Assembly (NCBI RefSeq): GCF_029952525.1 | Contig: NZ_JASAOF010000027.1 | Location: 1 to 64,000, forward strand | DNA from: Saccharopolyspora ipomoeae | GTDB lineage: Bacteria; Actinomycetota; Actinomycetes; Mycobacteriales; Pseudonocardiaceae | Direction: 5' to 3' | Length of the DNA: 64,000 nt | Shown here: positions 25,254 through 33,814 of the stretch, piece after piece | How the letters are laid out: each line of letters opens with the position of its first letter | Numbering within the stretch: position 1 is the first letter of the stretch | Program-made: the position numbers and the translations under genes | Notes under the pieces: model-generated | Databases searched by the model: none | Seen by the model: the letters and a program-made list of their open reading frames with translations, nothing else | Told to the model about the DNA's origin: nothing

Positions 25254-25292
25254 ACCCCGACGCTATCCCCGCGAACCGCCTCCCGCACCGGT

Positions 25293-26393
25293 TCAGCGGC
25301 GGATCTGGTCGCGGCGGGTTCGGACTGCTGTGCCGAGGGTCGTGAGGAGGGATTCCGTGGTGGGCCAGTTGAGGCAGGGGTCGGTGATGCTCTGGCCGTA
25401 GGTGAGGTCGTGGGCTCTGCCGAGGACGAGGTCCTGGCGGCCCTCGGTCAGGAAGCTCTCCAGCATCAGGCCGACGAGACCGGGTTCGCCGTCGGCGATC
25501 CGATCCGCGAGCTCGGTGGCGACCTCGGCTTGGCGGTGGTGGTCCTTGCCGCTGTTGCCGTGGCTGCAGTCCACCAGGACGCGTTCCGGCAGGTCCGCTT
25601 TGCGCAGGCGGGCGAGGGTGTCGGCGACCGCGTCCGGGTCGTGGTTGGGGCCGGTGGTGCTGCCGCGGAGGATGACGTGGCAGTCGTCGTTGCCGGTGGT
25701 CGTGAGCAGGGCCGCGACGCCGTCGGGGGTGATTCCGGTGAACACGTGGCTCGCCGCGGCCGCGCGGGTGGCGTCGACGGCGACCTGCACGTCGCCTTCG
25801 GTGGAGTTCTTGATGCCGACCGGCATCGACAGGGCGCTGCAGAGCTGGCGGTGCACCTGGCTGGCGGCGGTTCGTGCGCCGATGGAGCCCCAGCTGACCG
25901 CGTCGGCGACGAACTGCGGCAGGATCGGGTCGAGGAACTCGCAACCCACCGGCAGGCCGAGGGCACCGATGTCCAGGAGCAGCTTGCGGGCGGTGCGCAG
26001 GCCCTTGTTGACGGCGAAGCTGCCGTCCAGGTCCGGGTCGTTGATCAGGCCCTTCCAGCCCAGCGCGGTGCGCGGCTTCTCGAAGTAGACGCGCATCACG
26101 ACGTGCACCTCGTCGCGGATCTCGTCGGCCTTGCGCGCCAGCCTCCGGGCGTAGTCCAGGGCGACCTCGGGGTCGTGGACCGAGCAGGGGCCGACCACCA
26201 CCAGCACGCGGTCGTCCCGGCCCGCCAGGACGTCGGCGGTGGCGGCGCGGCCGTGCGCGACGGTCTTGGCCACGTCCGACGGCATCGGGTGCTCGTGGCG
26301 CAGCAGCGCGGGTGAGATCAGCGGGTTTACGGCGGTGACCCGCTGATCGTCCAGCTCGGGGGTGATGTCCGCAGGCCCTGCGGTCAAAGTCAT
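25293..26393 (-). CDS. aroG: 3-deoxy-7-phosphoheptulonate (DAHP) synthase, type I
   Basis: A 366-residue enzyme for the first shikimate step, joining phosphoenolpyruvate and erythrose 4-phosphate. Family blocks: VVGPCSVHDPEVALDYARRL, MRVYFEKPRTALGWKGL, INDPDLDGSFAVNKGL, GIKNSTEGDV and VDCSHGNSGKDH (metal and substrate residues). This is the E. coli AroF/G/H-like type I-alpha class; many actinomycetes use the type II class for primary metabolism. It lies divergently next to the carboxylase-chorismatase operon, so it may be a pathway copy that raises chorismate for the polyketide starter. The start is ATG 26393 with AAAGGACT upstream. The feedback regulator cannot be read from sequence. Confidence 0.92.
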   Translation of the reverse strand: MTLTAGPADITPELDDQRVTAVNPLISPALLRHEHPMPSDVAKTVAHGRAATADVLAGRDDRVLVVVGPCSVHDPEVALDYARRLARKADEIRDEVHVVMRVYFEKPRTALGWKGLINDPDLDGSFAVNKGLRTARKLLLDIGALGLPVGCEFLDPILPQFVADAVSWGSIGARTAASQVHRQLCSALSMPVGIKNSTEGDVQVAVDATRAAAASHVFTGITPDGVAALLTTTGNDDCHVILRGSTTGPNHDPDAVADTLARLRKADLPERVLVDCSHGNSGKDHHRQAEVATELADRIADGEPGLVGLMLESFLTEGRQDLVLGRAHDLTYGQSITDPCLNWPTTESLLTTLGTAVRTRRDQIRR

Positions 26394-26955
26394 GGCGGGG
26401 AGTCCTTTCGGTGACCGTGCCCGCCGCAGCGTTCTCGGGCCGGTCTCTCTCGATCCGGCGCGAGGTGGGACGTCAGCGTGCGGCGAGTGAAGCTCCGCAG
26501 GCCGGCTCGTCTCGGGGTGACCGGCCGAACCACAACGACAGCCGCGTTGCTACCGCTCCAGGACCGTAGCACCCGTCGCAACCGGCGGATTCGCATCGAC
26601 GACAAGCCTTGCGTCTCTTCAGCTGTCGTTCACGAACCACCGAACTGGGAATCCACACAGGACTCGTGGGACTCGTTCGCGCAGCGCACGGAACCGTCGG
26701 AGCGCATCCACAACGCGCGGACGCCATCCCGGGCGGGCGGCGTTCACAGGGGCGGTGTTGATCTCCAGCGAGAATCCGGCATTTCCCTAGTTGTTCCGGA
26801 CTTAGGGTGCTGACGTGCTTCGCGCCAGATCCGGCACGGGCGATGCGGAACGCCCGTGCGCCCGTGGAGCAATCGACCATTGTGGACAGGTCTCGACCGG
26901 CGCTCCGGTGCCCGGGCGTCGCCTTCCGCACGCGGGTACTCGGGAGGCTCGACCG
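26394..26955. other. Divergent control region between DAHP synthase and the carboxylase operon
   Basis: 560 bp without a convincing gene. A short minus-strand frame (26390-26605) overlaps the DAHP synthase start but lacks leader-peptide runs of aromatic codons. An imperfect palindrome, CCCTAGTTG with ACTTAGGG, lies at about 26786-26808 and could bind a regulator. The carboxylase frame is open upstream to 26815, but that part lacks family sequence. Confidence 0.45.
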
Positions 26956-29900
26956 ATGTTCAGCCGTGTCGCCATCGTCAACCGCGGAGAGGCCGCGATG
27001 CGGCTCATCCACGCAGTCCGGGATCTCTCCTCCGAGCTCGGCAGACGCGTCGAGACGGTCGCGCTGCACACCGACGCCGACCGCGACGCCACCTTCGTCC
27101 GCGAAGCCGACCTGGCGATCCCGCTGGGCCCGGCCTCGGCCCGGCCCTACCTCGACCACGCCGTCCTGGAGCGCGCGCTTGTCGATTCCGGCGCGGACGC
27201 GGCGTGGGTGGGCTGGGGTTTCGTCGCCGAGGACCCGGCGTTCGCCGAGCTCTGCGACCGCATCGGCGTCACCTTCGTCGGCCCCAGCGCCGAGGCGATG
27301 CGCAGGCTCGGCGACAAGATCGGCGCCAAGCTCCTCGCCGAGGAGGTCGGAGTGCCGGTGGCGCCGTGGAGCCGCAGCGAGGTCGCCACGCTGGACGAGG
27401 CGCTGCGCGTCGGCGAGGACATCGGCTACCCGCTGATGCTCAAGGCCACCGCCGGTGGTGGCGGGCGCGGCATCCGCGTGATCCACGACGAGGCCGAGCT
27501 GACCGAGGCCTACGAGCGCACCCGGTTGGAGGCCGAGCGGGCCTTCGGTTCCGGCGCGGTGTTCCTGGAACGCCTGGTCACCGGGGCCCGGCACGTCGAG
27601 GTGCAGGTCATCGCCGACGGCCAGGGCACCGCCTGGGCGCTGGGCGTGCGGGACTGCTCGGTGCAGCGGCGCAACCAGAAGATCATCGAGGAGTCCGCCT
27701 CGCCGGTGCTCAACGCCGAGCAGGCCCGCGAGCTCAAGGAGTCCGCCGAGCGGCTGGCCGTCGCCGTCGACTACCGCGGCGCCTGCACCGTCGAGTTCCT
27801 CTACCACCCGGGCGAGCGGCTGTTCGCGTTCCTCGAAGTCAACACCCGCCTGCAGGTCGAGCACCCGATCACCGAGGCCACCACCGGAACCGACCTGGTG
27901 CGGCTGCAGCTGCACGTAGCCGGTGGCGGCCCGCTGGAAGGTGCCCGGCCCGGAGAGGTGGGGCACGCCGTGGAGGCGCGGCTCAACGCCGAGGACCCGG
28001 ACCGCGACTTCGCTCCCGCACCGGGCCGCATCGCACGGCTCGTGCTGCCCGCCGGCCCCGGCATCCGCGTCGACACCGGCGTCGGCGAGGGCGACACCAT
28101 CCCGCCCGACTTCGACTCCATGATCGCCAAGATCATCGCCGTCGGCGCCGACCGCGACCAGGCGCTGGCCCGGCTGCGCCGTGCGATGGCCGAGACGACG
28201 GTGGTCATCGAGGGCGGCGCCACCAACAAGAGCTTCGTGCTCGACCTGCTCGACCGCCCCGAGGTCATCGACGGCTCCGCCGACACCGGCTGGATCGACC
28301 GCGTCCGTGCCGAAGGCGACCTGGTCACCCACCGGCACTCGGCGATCGCCCTGGCGGCGGCCGCCATCGACGTCTACGGCGACGCCGAGGCCGAGGCCCG
28401 CGAGCGGCTGCTGGCGACCGCGCGCGGCGGATATCCGCAGGTCCGGCACGACGCCGGGGCACCGCTGGCGCTGGAGCTGCGCGGCGTGGGCTACCGGGTG
28501 AGCGTATCCCGGATCGGAGCGCAGCGCTTCCGCGTGGGCATCAGCGGCGGCGGTGAGACGCAGCCCGCCGACGTCGAGATCGAGCGGTTCGACGCCCACA
28601 GCGGGCGGATCTGGGTCAACGGGCGCGGTTTCCGGTTCGTCTCCGCCACCCACGGCCCCAACCACCTCGTCGAGATCGACGGGGTGGCGCACCGGATCAG
28701 CCGCGACGAGGGCGGCGTGGTGCGCTCCCCCGCCCCGGCCCTGGTGGTGGCCACTCCGCTGGCGGTCGGCGACGAGGTCGAGGCCGGGGCGCCCGTGCTG
28801 GTGCTGGAGAGCATGAAGATGGAGACGGTGCTGCGCGCACCGTTCCGCGCCCGCGTGCGCGAATGCCCCGCAGCCGTGGGCAACCAGGTCGAGACCGGCG
28901 CGCCGCTGCTGCGGCTGGAGCCGCTGGCCGACGACGCCGAACCCACCGAGAAGACCGCCGAACCCGTCGAGATCGACCTCCCCGCGCGACCCGAGGCGGA
29001 CTCCGCGGCCCAGCGGGTCGAGCGCGGCCTGCGCGAGCTGCGGGACCTGCTGCTCGGGTTCGACGCCGACGACCGGCGCGGACTGCTCACCGACTACCTG
29101 ACCGCGCGGGCCGAGCTGGGCGCGCGCCCGTGCTCGGGCGAGCTGGATCTGCTGGCCGTGTTCGCCGACCTGGCCGAACTCGCGCGCGACAAGCCCCGCG
29201 ACGAAGCCGACCCCGCCGGCCCGCACAGCCCGCGCGAGCACTTCCACCGCTACCTGCAGAGCCTCGACCCCGACCGATCCGGTGCGAGCGCGGGTTTCCA
29301 GGCCGTGCTGAGCGGCGTGCTCGCGCATCACGGCGTGACCGATCTGGTGCGCACGCCGGAGCTGGAGGCCGCGGTCTTCCGGACGTTCCTGGCGCTGCAG
29401 CGCATGCCCGACGACGTCGTGCTGGCTTCCGAGCTGCTGACCCGGTTCCTCGGCGTGCCACCGCCGGACGAGTCGCTGCGGGAACGCGCAGAACTCCTGC
29501 TGGAACGCCTCGTCGAAGCCGCCCGGACGCGGTTCCCCGAGGTGGCGGACCTGGCGCGCGACGTGCTGCAGCGGTGGTTCTCCCGGCAACTCCCCCGCCT
29601 CACCCGCGACCCGATCTCCGGCGAGCACGTGGCCGCGGGCGAACCGGAGCAGCCACTCGACGACTACCGGAAGAAGGTGCTGCGGGCCGCGCGGCGCGGC
29701 ACCGCCTACCCCTACGAGCTGATCGGCCTGCTCGCCGGAGCCGACGGGACGTTCGTCGAGCACGACCTGCACGACGGCGCGCTGGTACCGGTGGAGCGGC
29801 CGAAGGGCGGCAACGACGCGGGACTCGTCGTCGGCGTCGCCAGCACGCCGACGACGCTGCACCCCGAGGGCGTGAAACGCGTTGTGCTGCTGGGTGATCC

Positions 29901-31353
29901 GACCCGCTCGCTCGGTGCGCTCGCCGAGCCGGAGTGCGCGCGCGTGGTCGCCGCGATCGACCTGGCCGAGGAGATGGGCGTGCCGCTGGAGTGGTTCGCG
30001 CTGTCGGCCGGGGCCAGGATCTCGATGACCTCGGGCACCGAGACGATGGACTGGATCTCGGTGGTCCTCAAGCGCATCATCACCTTCACCCAGGGCGGCG
30101 GTGAGATCAACGTCGTGGTGGCCGGGATCAACGTGGGCGCTCAGCCCTATTGGAACGCCGAGGCCACGATGTTGATGCACACCAAGGGGATCCTGGTGAT
30201 GACGCCGGATTCGGCGATGGTGCTCACCGGCAAGCAATCGCTGGACTTCTCCGGTGGTGTTTCGGCCGAGGACAACTTCGGCATCGGCGGCTACGACCGC
30301 GTGATGGGACCGAACGGGCAGGCCCAGTACTGGGCGCCGCACCTCACCGGTGCCCGGGACGTCCTGATGGCGCACTACGAGCACACCTACGTCGCCCCCG
30401 GCGAGGCCGCACCGCGCTCGGCGGGCACCAGCGACCCCGTCGATCGCGACATCTGCGACTTCCCGCACGAGATCGACGGCAGCGAATTCACCCGGGTCGG
30501 CCAGATCTTCTCGCCCGAGCACAACCCCGACCGCAAGAAGCCCTTCGACATCCGCACCGTGATGCGCGCCGTGTCCGACCAGGACCACGAGGTGCTGGAG
30601 CGCTGGGCCGGGATGGCCGACGCCGACACCGCCGTCGTGCAGGACGCGCACGTCGGCGGCCACCCGGTGTGCCTGCTGGGCATCGAGTCCCGCTCTGTGC
30701 CGCGACGGGGATTCCTGCCCACCGACGGGCCCGACGCCTACACCGCGGGCACCCTGTTCCCGCTGTCGTCGAAGAAGACCGCCCGGGCCATCAACGCGGC
30801 CAGCGGGAACCGTCCGCTGGTGGTGCTGGCGAACCTCTCCGGGTTCGACGGCTCGCCGGAGTCGATGCGCAAGCTGCAGCTGGAGTACGGCGCCGAGATC
30901 GGCCGCGCCATCGTCAACTTCGACGGCCCCATCGTGTTCTGCGTGATCTCCCGCTACCACGGCGGCGCGTTCGTCGTCTTCTCCAAGGCGCTCAACCCCA
31001 ACATGACCGTCCTGGCCGTGGAAGGCTCCTACGCCTCGGTCATCGGCGGCGCCCCGGCAGCGGCCGTGGTCTTCGCCCGGGACGTGCGCGACCGCACCAC
31101 CGGCGATCCCCGCGTCGCCAAGCTGCAGGACCAGCTCGCGAACGCCGACGACGCCGAGCGGGACGCGCTCACCGCCCAGCTCGCCGACGTCCGGTCCGCG
31201 GTGCGGGCGGAGAAGCTGGGCGAGGTCGCCGCCGAGTTCGACCGGATCCACAGCATCGAGCGCGCGGTCGAGATGGGCTCGGTGGACTCGATCATCAGCC
31301 CCGCCGAGCTGCGGTCGCGCATCATCGCGGCCGTCGAGCGCGGCACGAACTGA
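26956..31353 (+). CDS. Fused acyl-CoA carboxylase (biotin carboxylase, BCCP, carboxyltransferase)
   Basis: A 1465-residue single-chain carboxylase that makes malonyl-CoA or methylmalonyl-CoA. Residues 1-450: biotin carboxylase (RVAIVNRGEAAMRL, KATAGGGGRGIRVI ATP-grasp, FLEVNTRLQVEHPITE). Residues 590-650: biotin carrier with ESMKMET (biotinyl Lys near residue 620). Residues 670-910: helical linker. Residues 915-1465: carboxyltransferase halves (FALSAGARISMTSG, GINVGAQPYWNAEATM and LANLSGFDGSPESMRKLQLE, VEGSYASVIGGAPAAAVVF). ATG 26956 starts directly at the family N-terminus. The downstream PKS has only malonyl-type ATs, so malonyl-CoA supply is the likely job. It leads a tight plus-strand operon, with 25 bp to the chorismatase gene. 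Confidence 0.9.
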   Translation: MFSRVAIVNRGEAAMRLIHAVRDLSSELGRRVETVALHTDADRDATFVREADLAIPLGPASARPYLDHAVLERALVDSGADAAWVGWGFVAEDPAFAELCDRIGVTFVGPSAEAMRRLGDKIGAKLLAEEVGVPVAPWSRSEVATLDEALRVGEDIGYPLMLKATAGGGGRGIRVIHDEAELTEAYERTRLEAERAFGSGAVFLERLVTGARHVEVQVIADGQGTAWALGVRDCSVQRRNQKIIEESASPVLNAEQARELKESAERLAVAVDYRGACTVEFLYHPGERLFAFLEVNTRLQVEHPITEATTGTDLVRLQLHVAGGGPLEGARPGEVGHAVEARLNAEDPDRDFAPAPGRIARLVLPAGPGIRVDTGVGEGDTIPPDFDSMIAKIIAVGADRDQALARLRRAMAETTVVIEGGATNKSFVLDLLDRPEVIDGSADTGWIDRVRAEGDLVTHRHSAIALAAAAIDVYGDAEAEARERLLATARGGYPQVRHDAGAPLALELRGVGYRVSVSRIGAQRFRVGISGGGETQPADVEIERFDAHSGRIWVNGRGFRFVSATHGPNHLVEIDGVAHRISRDEGGVVRSPAPALVVATPLAVGDEVEAGAPVLVLESMKMETVLRAPFRARVRECPAAVGNQVETGAPLLRLEPLADDAEPTEKTAEPVEIDLPARPEADSAAQRVERGLRELRDLLLGFDADDRRGLLTDYLTARAELGARPCSGELDLLAVFADLAELARDKPRDEADPAGPHSPREHFHRYLQSLDPDRSGASAGFQAVLSGVLAHHGVTDLVRTPELEAAVFRTFLALQRMPDDVVLASELLTRFLGVPPPDESLRERAELLLERLVEAARTRFPEVADLARDVLQRWFSRQLPRLTRDPISGEHVAAGEPEQPLDDYRKKVLRAARRGTAYPYELIGLLAGADGTFVEHDLHDGALVPVERPKGGNDAGLVVGVASTPTTLHPEGVKRVVLLGDPTRSLGALAEPECARVVAAIDLAEEMGVPLEWFALSAGARISMTSGTETMDWISVVLKRIITFTQGGGEINVVVAGINVGAQPYWNAEATMLMHTKGILVMTPDSAMVLTGKQSLDFSGGVSAEDNFGIGGYDRVMGPNGQAQYWAPHLTGARDVLMAHYEHTYVAPGEAAPRSAGTSDPVDRDICDFPHEIDGSEFTRVGQIFSPEHNPDRKKPFDIRTVMRAVSDQDHEVLERWAGMADADTAVVQDAHVGGHPVCLLGIESRSVPRRGFLPTDGPDAYTAGTLFPLSSKKTARAINAASGNRPLVVLANLSGFDGSPESMRKLQLEYGAEIGRAIVNFDGPIVFCVISRYHGGAFVVFSKALNPNMTVLAVEGSYASVIGGAPAAAVVFARDVRDRTTGDPRVAKLQDQLANADDAERDALTAQLADVRSAVRAEKLGEVAAEFDRIHSIERAVEMGSVDSIISPAELRSRIIAAVERGTN

Positions 31354-31378
31354 CCTCGACCCTGGAGCGACTTCACCC

Positions 31379-32401
31379 ATGACACAGCAGATCAGCGCCC
31401 TGCCCGCTTCCGCTTTCGTGCCGCTGGACGAACTCGACGAGCTCAGCGGCGTGCTCGGCGTCATCAACTACACCTCCGGCGCGGGCGACCCCGACATCTC
31501 GCCCGGGCACCTGCGGTTCGACCTGCACATGGCCCACGGCACCGCCGAGGGCTTCGCCGAGGTGTGGACGACCGACCGGCCCGTGGAAACCGGGGAATCC
31601 GGCGGGATCGGCTACGCCCACGACGGCGAGCACCTGCTCTGCGCCGGTCGAGTCCCGCCGTCCGAGCGCTACGCCGAGGCCACCCGCGCCGCCTACACCG
31701 CGATGCTGGAGCTGATGGAGTCCCTCGGCTACCAGAGATGCGCTCGGATGTGGAACTTCGTCAACGACATCAACGCCGACAACGCCGACGGCCTGGAGGT
31801 CTACCGGGACTTCTGCCTGGGCCGGGCCGAGGCTTTCGAGGCGCGCGACTTCAGCGACACCTCGGTCCCGGCCGCGACCGGCATCGGCTCGCTGGGCGGC
31901 GGGATCTCCTTCTACGTGCTGGCCTCGCGCACCAACGCGCTGACGCCGATCGAGAACTCCAAGCAGGTCTCGGCGTACAACTACCCCGAGCGGTACGGGC
32001 CCCGGCCGCCGAAGTTCGCGCGCGCCACCTACCTCAGCGCCACCGAGGACAGGGCGGCCGGGCAGCTCTACGTCTCCGGCACCTCCAGCATCCGCGGGCA
32101 CGAGACGCTGTTCGCCGGTGACGTGGAGAAGCAGACGCTGCTGGCGCTGGAGAACATCGCCCACCTCGTCGGCTCGGAAACCGCCGCGGACTACCGGATC
32201 GAGCAGCACAACACGCTCGCCGACCTCGACACCATCAAGGTCTACGTCCGCCACCGCGAGGACATCCCGGCCGTGCGGCGGATCTGCGAGGAGCACTTCT
32301 CCCCCGACGCCCAGGTCGCCTACCTCAACGTCGACGTCTGCCGAGCCGACCTCTCCGTGGAGCTGGAAGGAATCGTCCACGCACCCCGGAACGAGCCGTG
32401 A
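31379..32401 (+). CDS. Chorismatase, FkbO/Hyg5 family
   Basis: A 340-residue enzyme that removes pyruvate from chorismate. The FkbO/RapK branch makes a dihydroxycyclohexadiene carboxylic acid; the Hyg5/Cuv10 branch makes 3-hydroxybenzoate. Family blocks: ARMWNFVNDINADN, FCLGRAEAF, AATGIGSLGG, ENSKQVSAYNYPERYGPRPP, YVSGTSSIRGHETLFAGD and YLNVDVCRADLSVELEG. Both products serve as PKS starter units (rapamycin/FK506 type, or cuevaene type). The residue after SGT, where the two branches are said to differ (Ala or Gly), is Ser here, so the branch is unresolved; the CR motif near the C-terminus is kept. Start ATG 31379. It lies between the carboxylase and glycosyltransferase genes in one operon. Confidence 0.88.
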   Translation: MTQQISALPASAFVPLDELDELSGVLGVINYTSGAGDPDISPGHLRFDLHMAHGTAEGFAEVWTTDRPVETGESGGIGYAHDGEHLLCAGRVPPSERYAEATRAAYTAMLELMESLGYQRCARMWNFVNDINADNADGLEVYRDFCLGRAEAFEARDFSDTSVPAATGIGSLGGGISFYVLASRTNALTPIENSKQVSAYNYPERYGPRPPKFARATYLSATEDRAAGQLYVSGTSSIRGHETLFAGDVEKQTLLALENIAHLVGSETAADYRIEQHNTLADLDTIKVYVRHREDIPAVRRICEEHFSPDAQVAYLNVDVCRADLSVELEGIVHAPRNEP

Positions 32402-32429
32402 TCCCCCACCCGACGCCGAGAGGTTTCCC

Positions 32430-33809
32430 ATGAGCTCGACCCAAGGGCCGATCCTGTTCGTCAGCCTCCCCGAGGCCGGCCTGCTCAACCCGCTGCTGGT
32501 GCTCGTCGAGGAGCTGTCGCGCCGGGGCGTGCCGGACCTGTGGTTCGTCGCCGACGAGAAGGCGCGCTCCGGTGTGGAAGCGGCCGAGGTCGGGTCACCG
32601 ATCGAGTTCCTCTCCCTCGGAGACGTGACGCCGGAGATGTCGTCGGTGACCTGGCCCGACGAGGTCTACCGCCGGGTCACCCAGTCCTCGCGGTTCAAGG
32701 CCCACCGCGCCGTGATCGAGCAGACCCACCGGCCCGAGCAGCGGGTGCCGAAGTACCGGGCGCTGGAAGAGGCCGTGGCGAAGGTCCAGCCGGCGCTGAT
32801 GGTCATCGACTGCATGTGCCAGTTCGGGCACGAGCTGGCCATCACCGAGAAGATCCCGTTCGTGCTCAGCGACACCTTCGTGCCCAGCTACCTCTACACC
32901 TCGGCCGTGCCGATCGGGAAGTCCTACACGCCACCGGACTTCCCCGCGCCGAACTCCGGTCTGCCGCTGAAGATGAACGTGCGCCAGCGGCTCGCGAACC
33001 GGCTGTTCCGCTGGCGCACGCTGAGCCTGGCGTTCTCCTCGATGATGAAGGAGCGCAACGCCCGCGACACCGAGGTCCGCGCCGAGCTCGGCATCGACCC
33101 GGCCGCCTACGGCCAGTTCACGCGCGTCGAGGCCGCCGAGATGGTGCTGTGCTACGCGGTCCCGGAGATGGACTACCCGTTCGAGCTCCCCGACGGGCTG
33201 CGCACCGTGGGCGCGATGGTGCCGCCGCTGCCGCAGGCGCCCGCCGACGAGCTCACCCGGTGGCTGGACGAGCGGAAGTCCGTGATCTACACCGGTTTCG
33301 GCACGATCACCCGGCTCACCGCCGGGCAGGTCCGGTCGTTCGTCGAGGTCGTCCGGCGGTTGGAGGGGCAGCACGACGTGCTGTGGAAGCTGCCCGAGGA
33401 CCAGCAGGAGTGGCTCCCGGAGGAGCTGCCCGGCAACCTGCGCATCGAGTCGTGGGTGCCGTCGCAGCTGGACGTGCTCGCGCACCCGAACGTGACGCTG
33501 TTCTTCACCCACGGCGGCGGCAACGCCTACACCGAGGGCGTGCACTTCGGCAAGCCGATGGTGATGCGGCCGCTGTGGGTCGACTGCTACGACCAGGCGG
33601 TGCGCGGCCACGACGTCGGCGTCAGCCTCACCCTCGACAAGCCGCGCGACATGGACCCCGACGACGTCCTGGACAAGCTCACCCGAGTGCTCGGCGACCC
33701 GTCGTTCCGGCAGCGCGCCGAAGAGCTCTCCGCGCTCCAGCGCACCGCCGGGGGCCGCACCACCGCGGCCGACCTGATCCTCGATCTGCCCGCGCTCGCA
33801 GGGAAGTGA
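32430..33809 (+). CDS. Glycosyltransferase, GT1 (UGT-like) family
   Basis: A 459-residue GT-B glycosyltransferase. The N-terminal acceptor half begins ILFVSLPEAGLLNPLLVLVE and includes MVIDCMCQFG. The C-terminal donor half has SVIYTGFGTITRLTAGQV, ESWVPSQLDVLAHPNVTLFF and FTHGGGNAYTEGVHFGKP, which form the nucleotide-sugar site. It probably attaches a sugar to the polyketide; the sugar is unknown since no deoxysugar genes lie in the window. ATG 32430 has GAGAGG upstream; the open frame before it overlaps the chorismatase gene and is not used. It lies 28 bp after the chorismatase stop. Confidence 0.9.
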   Translation: MSSTQGPILFVSLPEAGLLNPLLVLVEELSRRGVPDLWFVADEKARSGVEAAEVGSPIEFLSLGDVTPEMSSVTWPDEVYRRVTQSSRFKAHRAVIEQTHRPEQRVPKYRALEEAVAKVQPALMVIDCMCQFGHELAITEKIPFVLSDTFVPSYLYTSAVPIGKSYTPPDFPAPNSGLPLKMNVRQRLANRLFRWRTLSLAFSSMMKERNARDTEVRAELGIDPAAYGQFTRVEAAEMVLCYAVPEMDYPFELPDGLRTVGAMVPPLPQAPADELTRWLDERKSVIYTGFGTITRLTAGQVRSFVEVVRRLEGQHDVLWKLPEDQQEWLPEELPGNLRIESWVPSQLDVLAHPNVTLFFTHGGGNAYTEGVHFGKPMVMRPLWVDCYDQAVRGHDVGVSLTLDKPRDMDPDDVLDKLTRVLGDPSFRQRAEELSALQRTAGGRTTAADLILDLPALAGK

Positions 33810-33814
33810 ACCGC

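Noticed and set aside
26390-26605. Possible leader peptide (attenuator) before the DAHP synthase gene
   Set aside because: The frame has no run of Trp, Phe or Tyr codons and no terminator/antiterminator pair is evident.
26473-31467. Minus-strand open frame of 1664 codons over the carboxylase gene
   Set aside because: Same shadow effect; the plus strand encodes complete biotin carboxylase and carboxyltransferase motifs in order.
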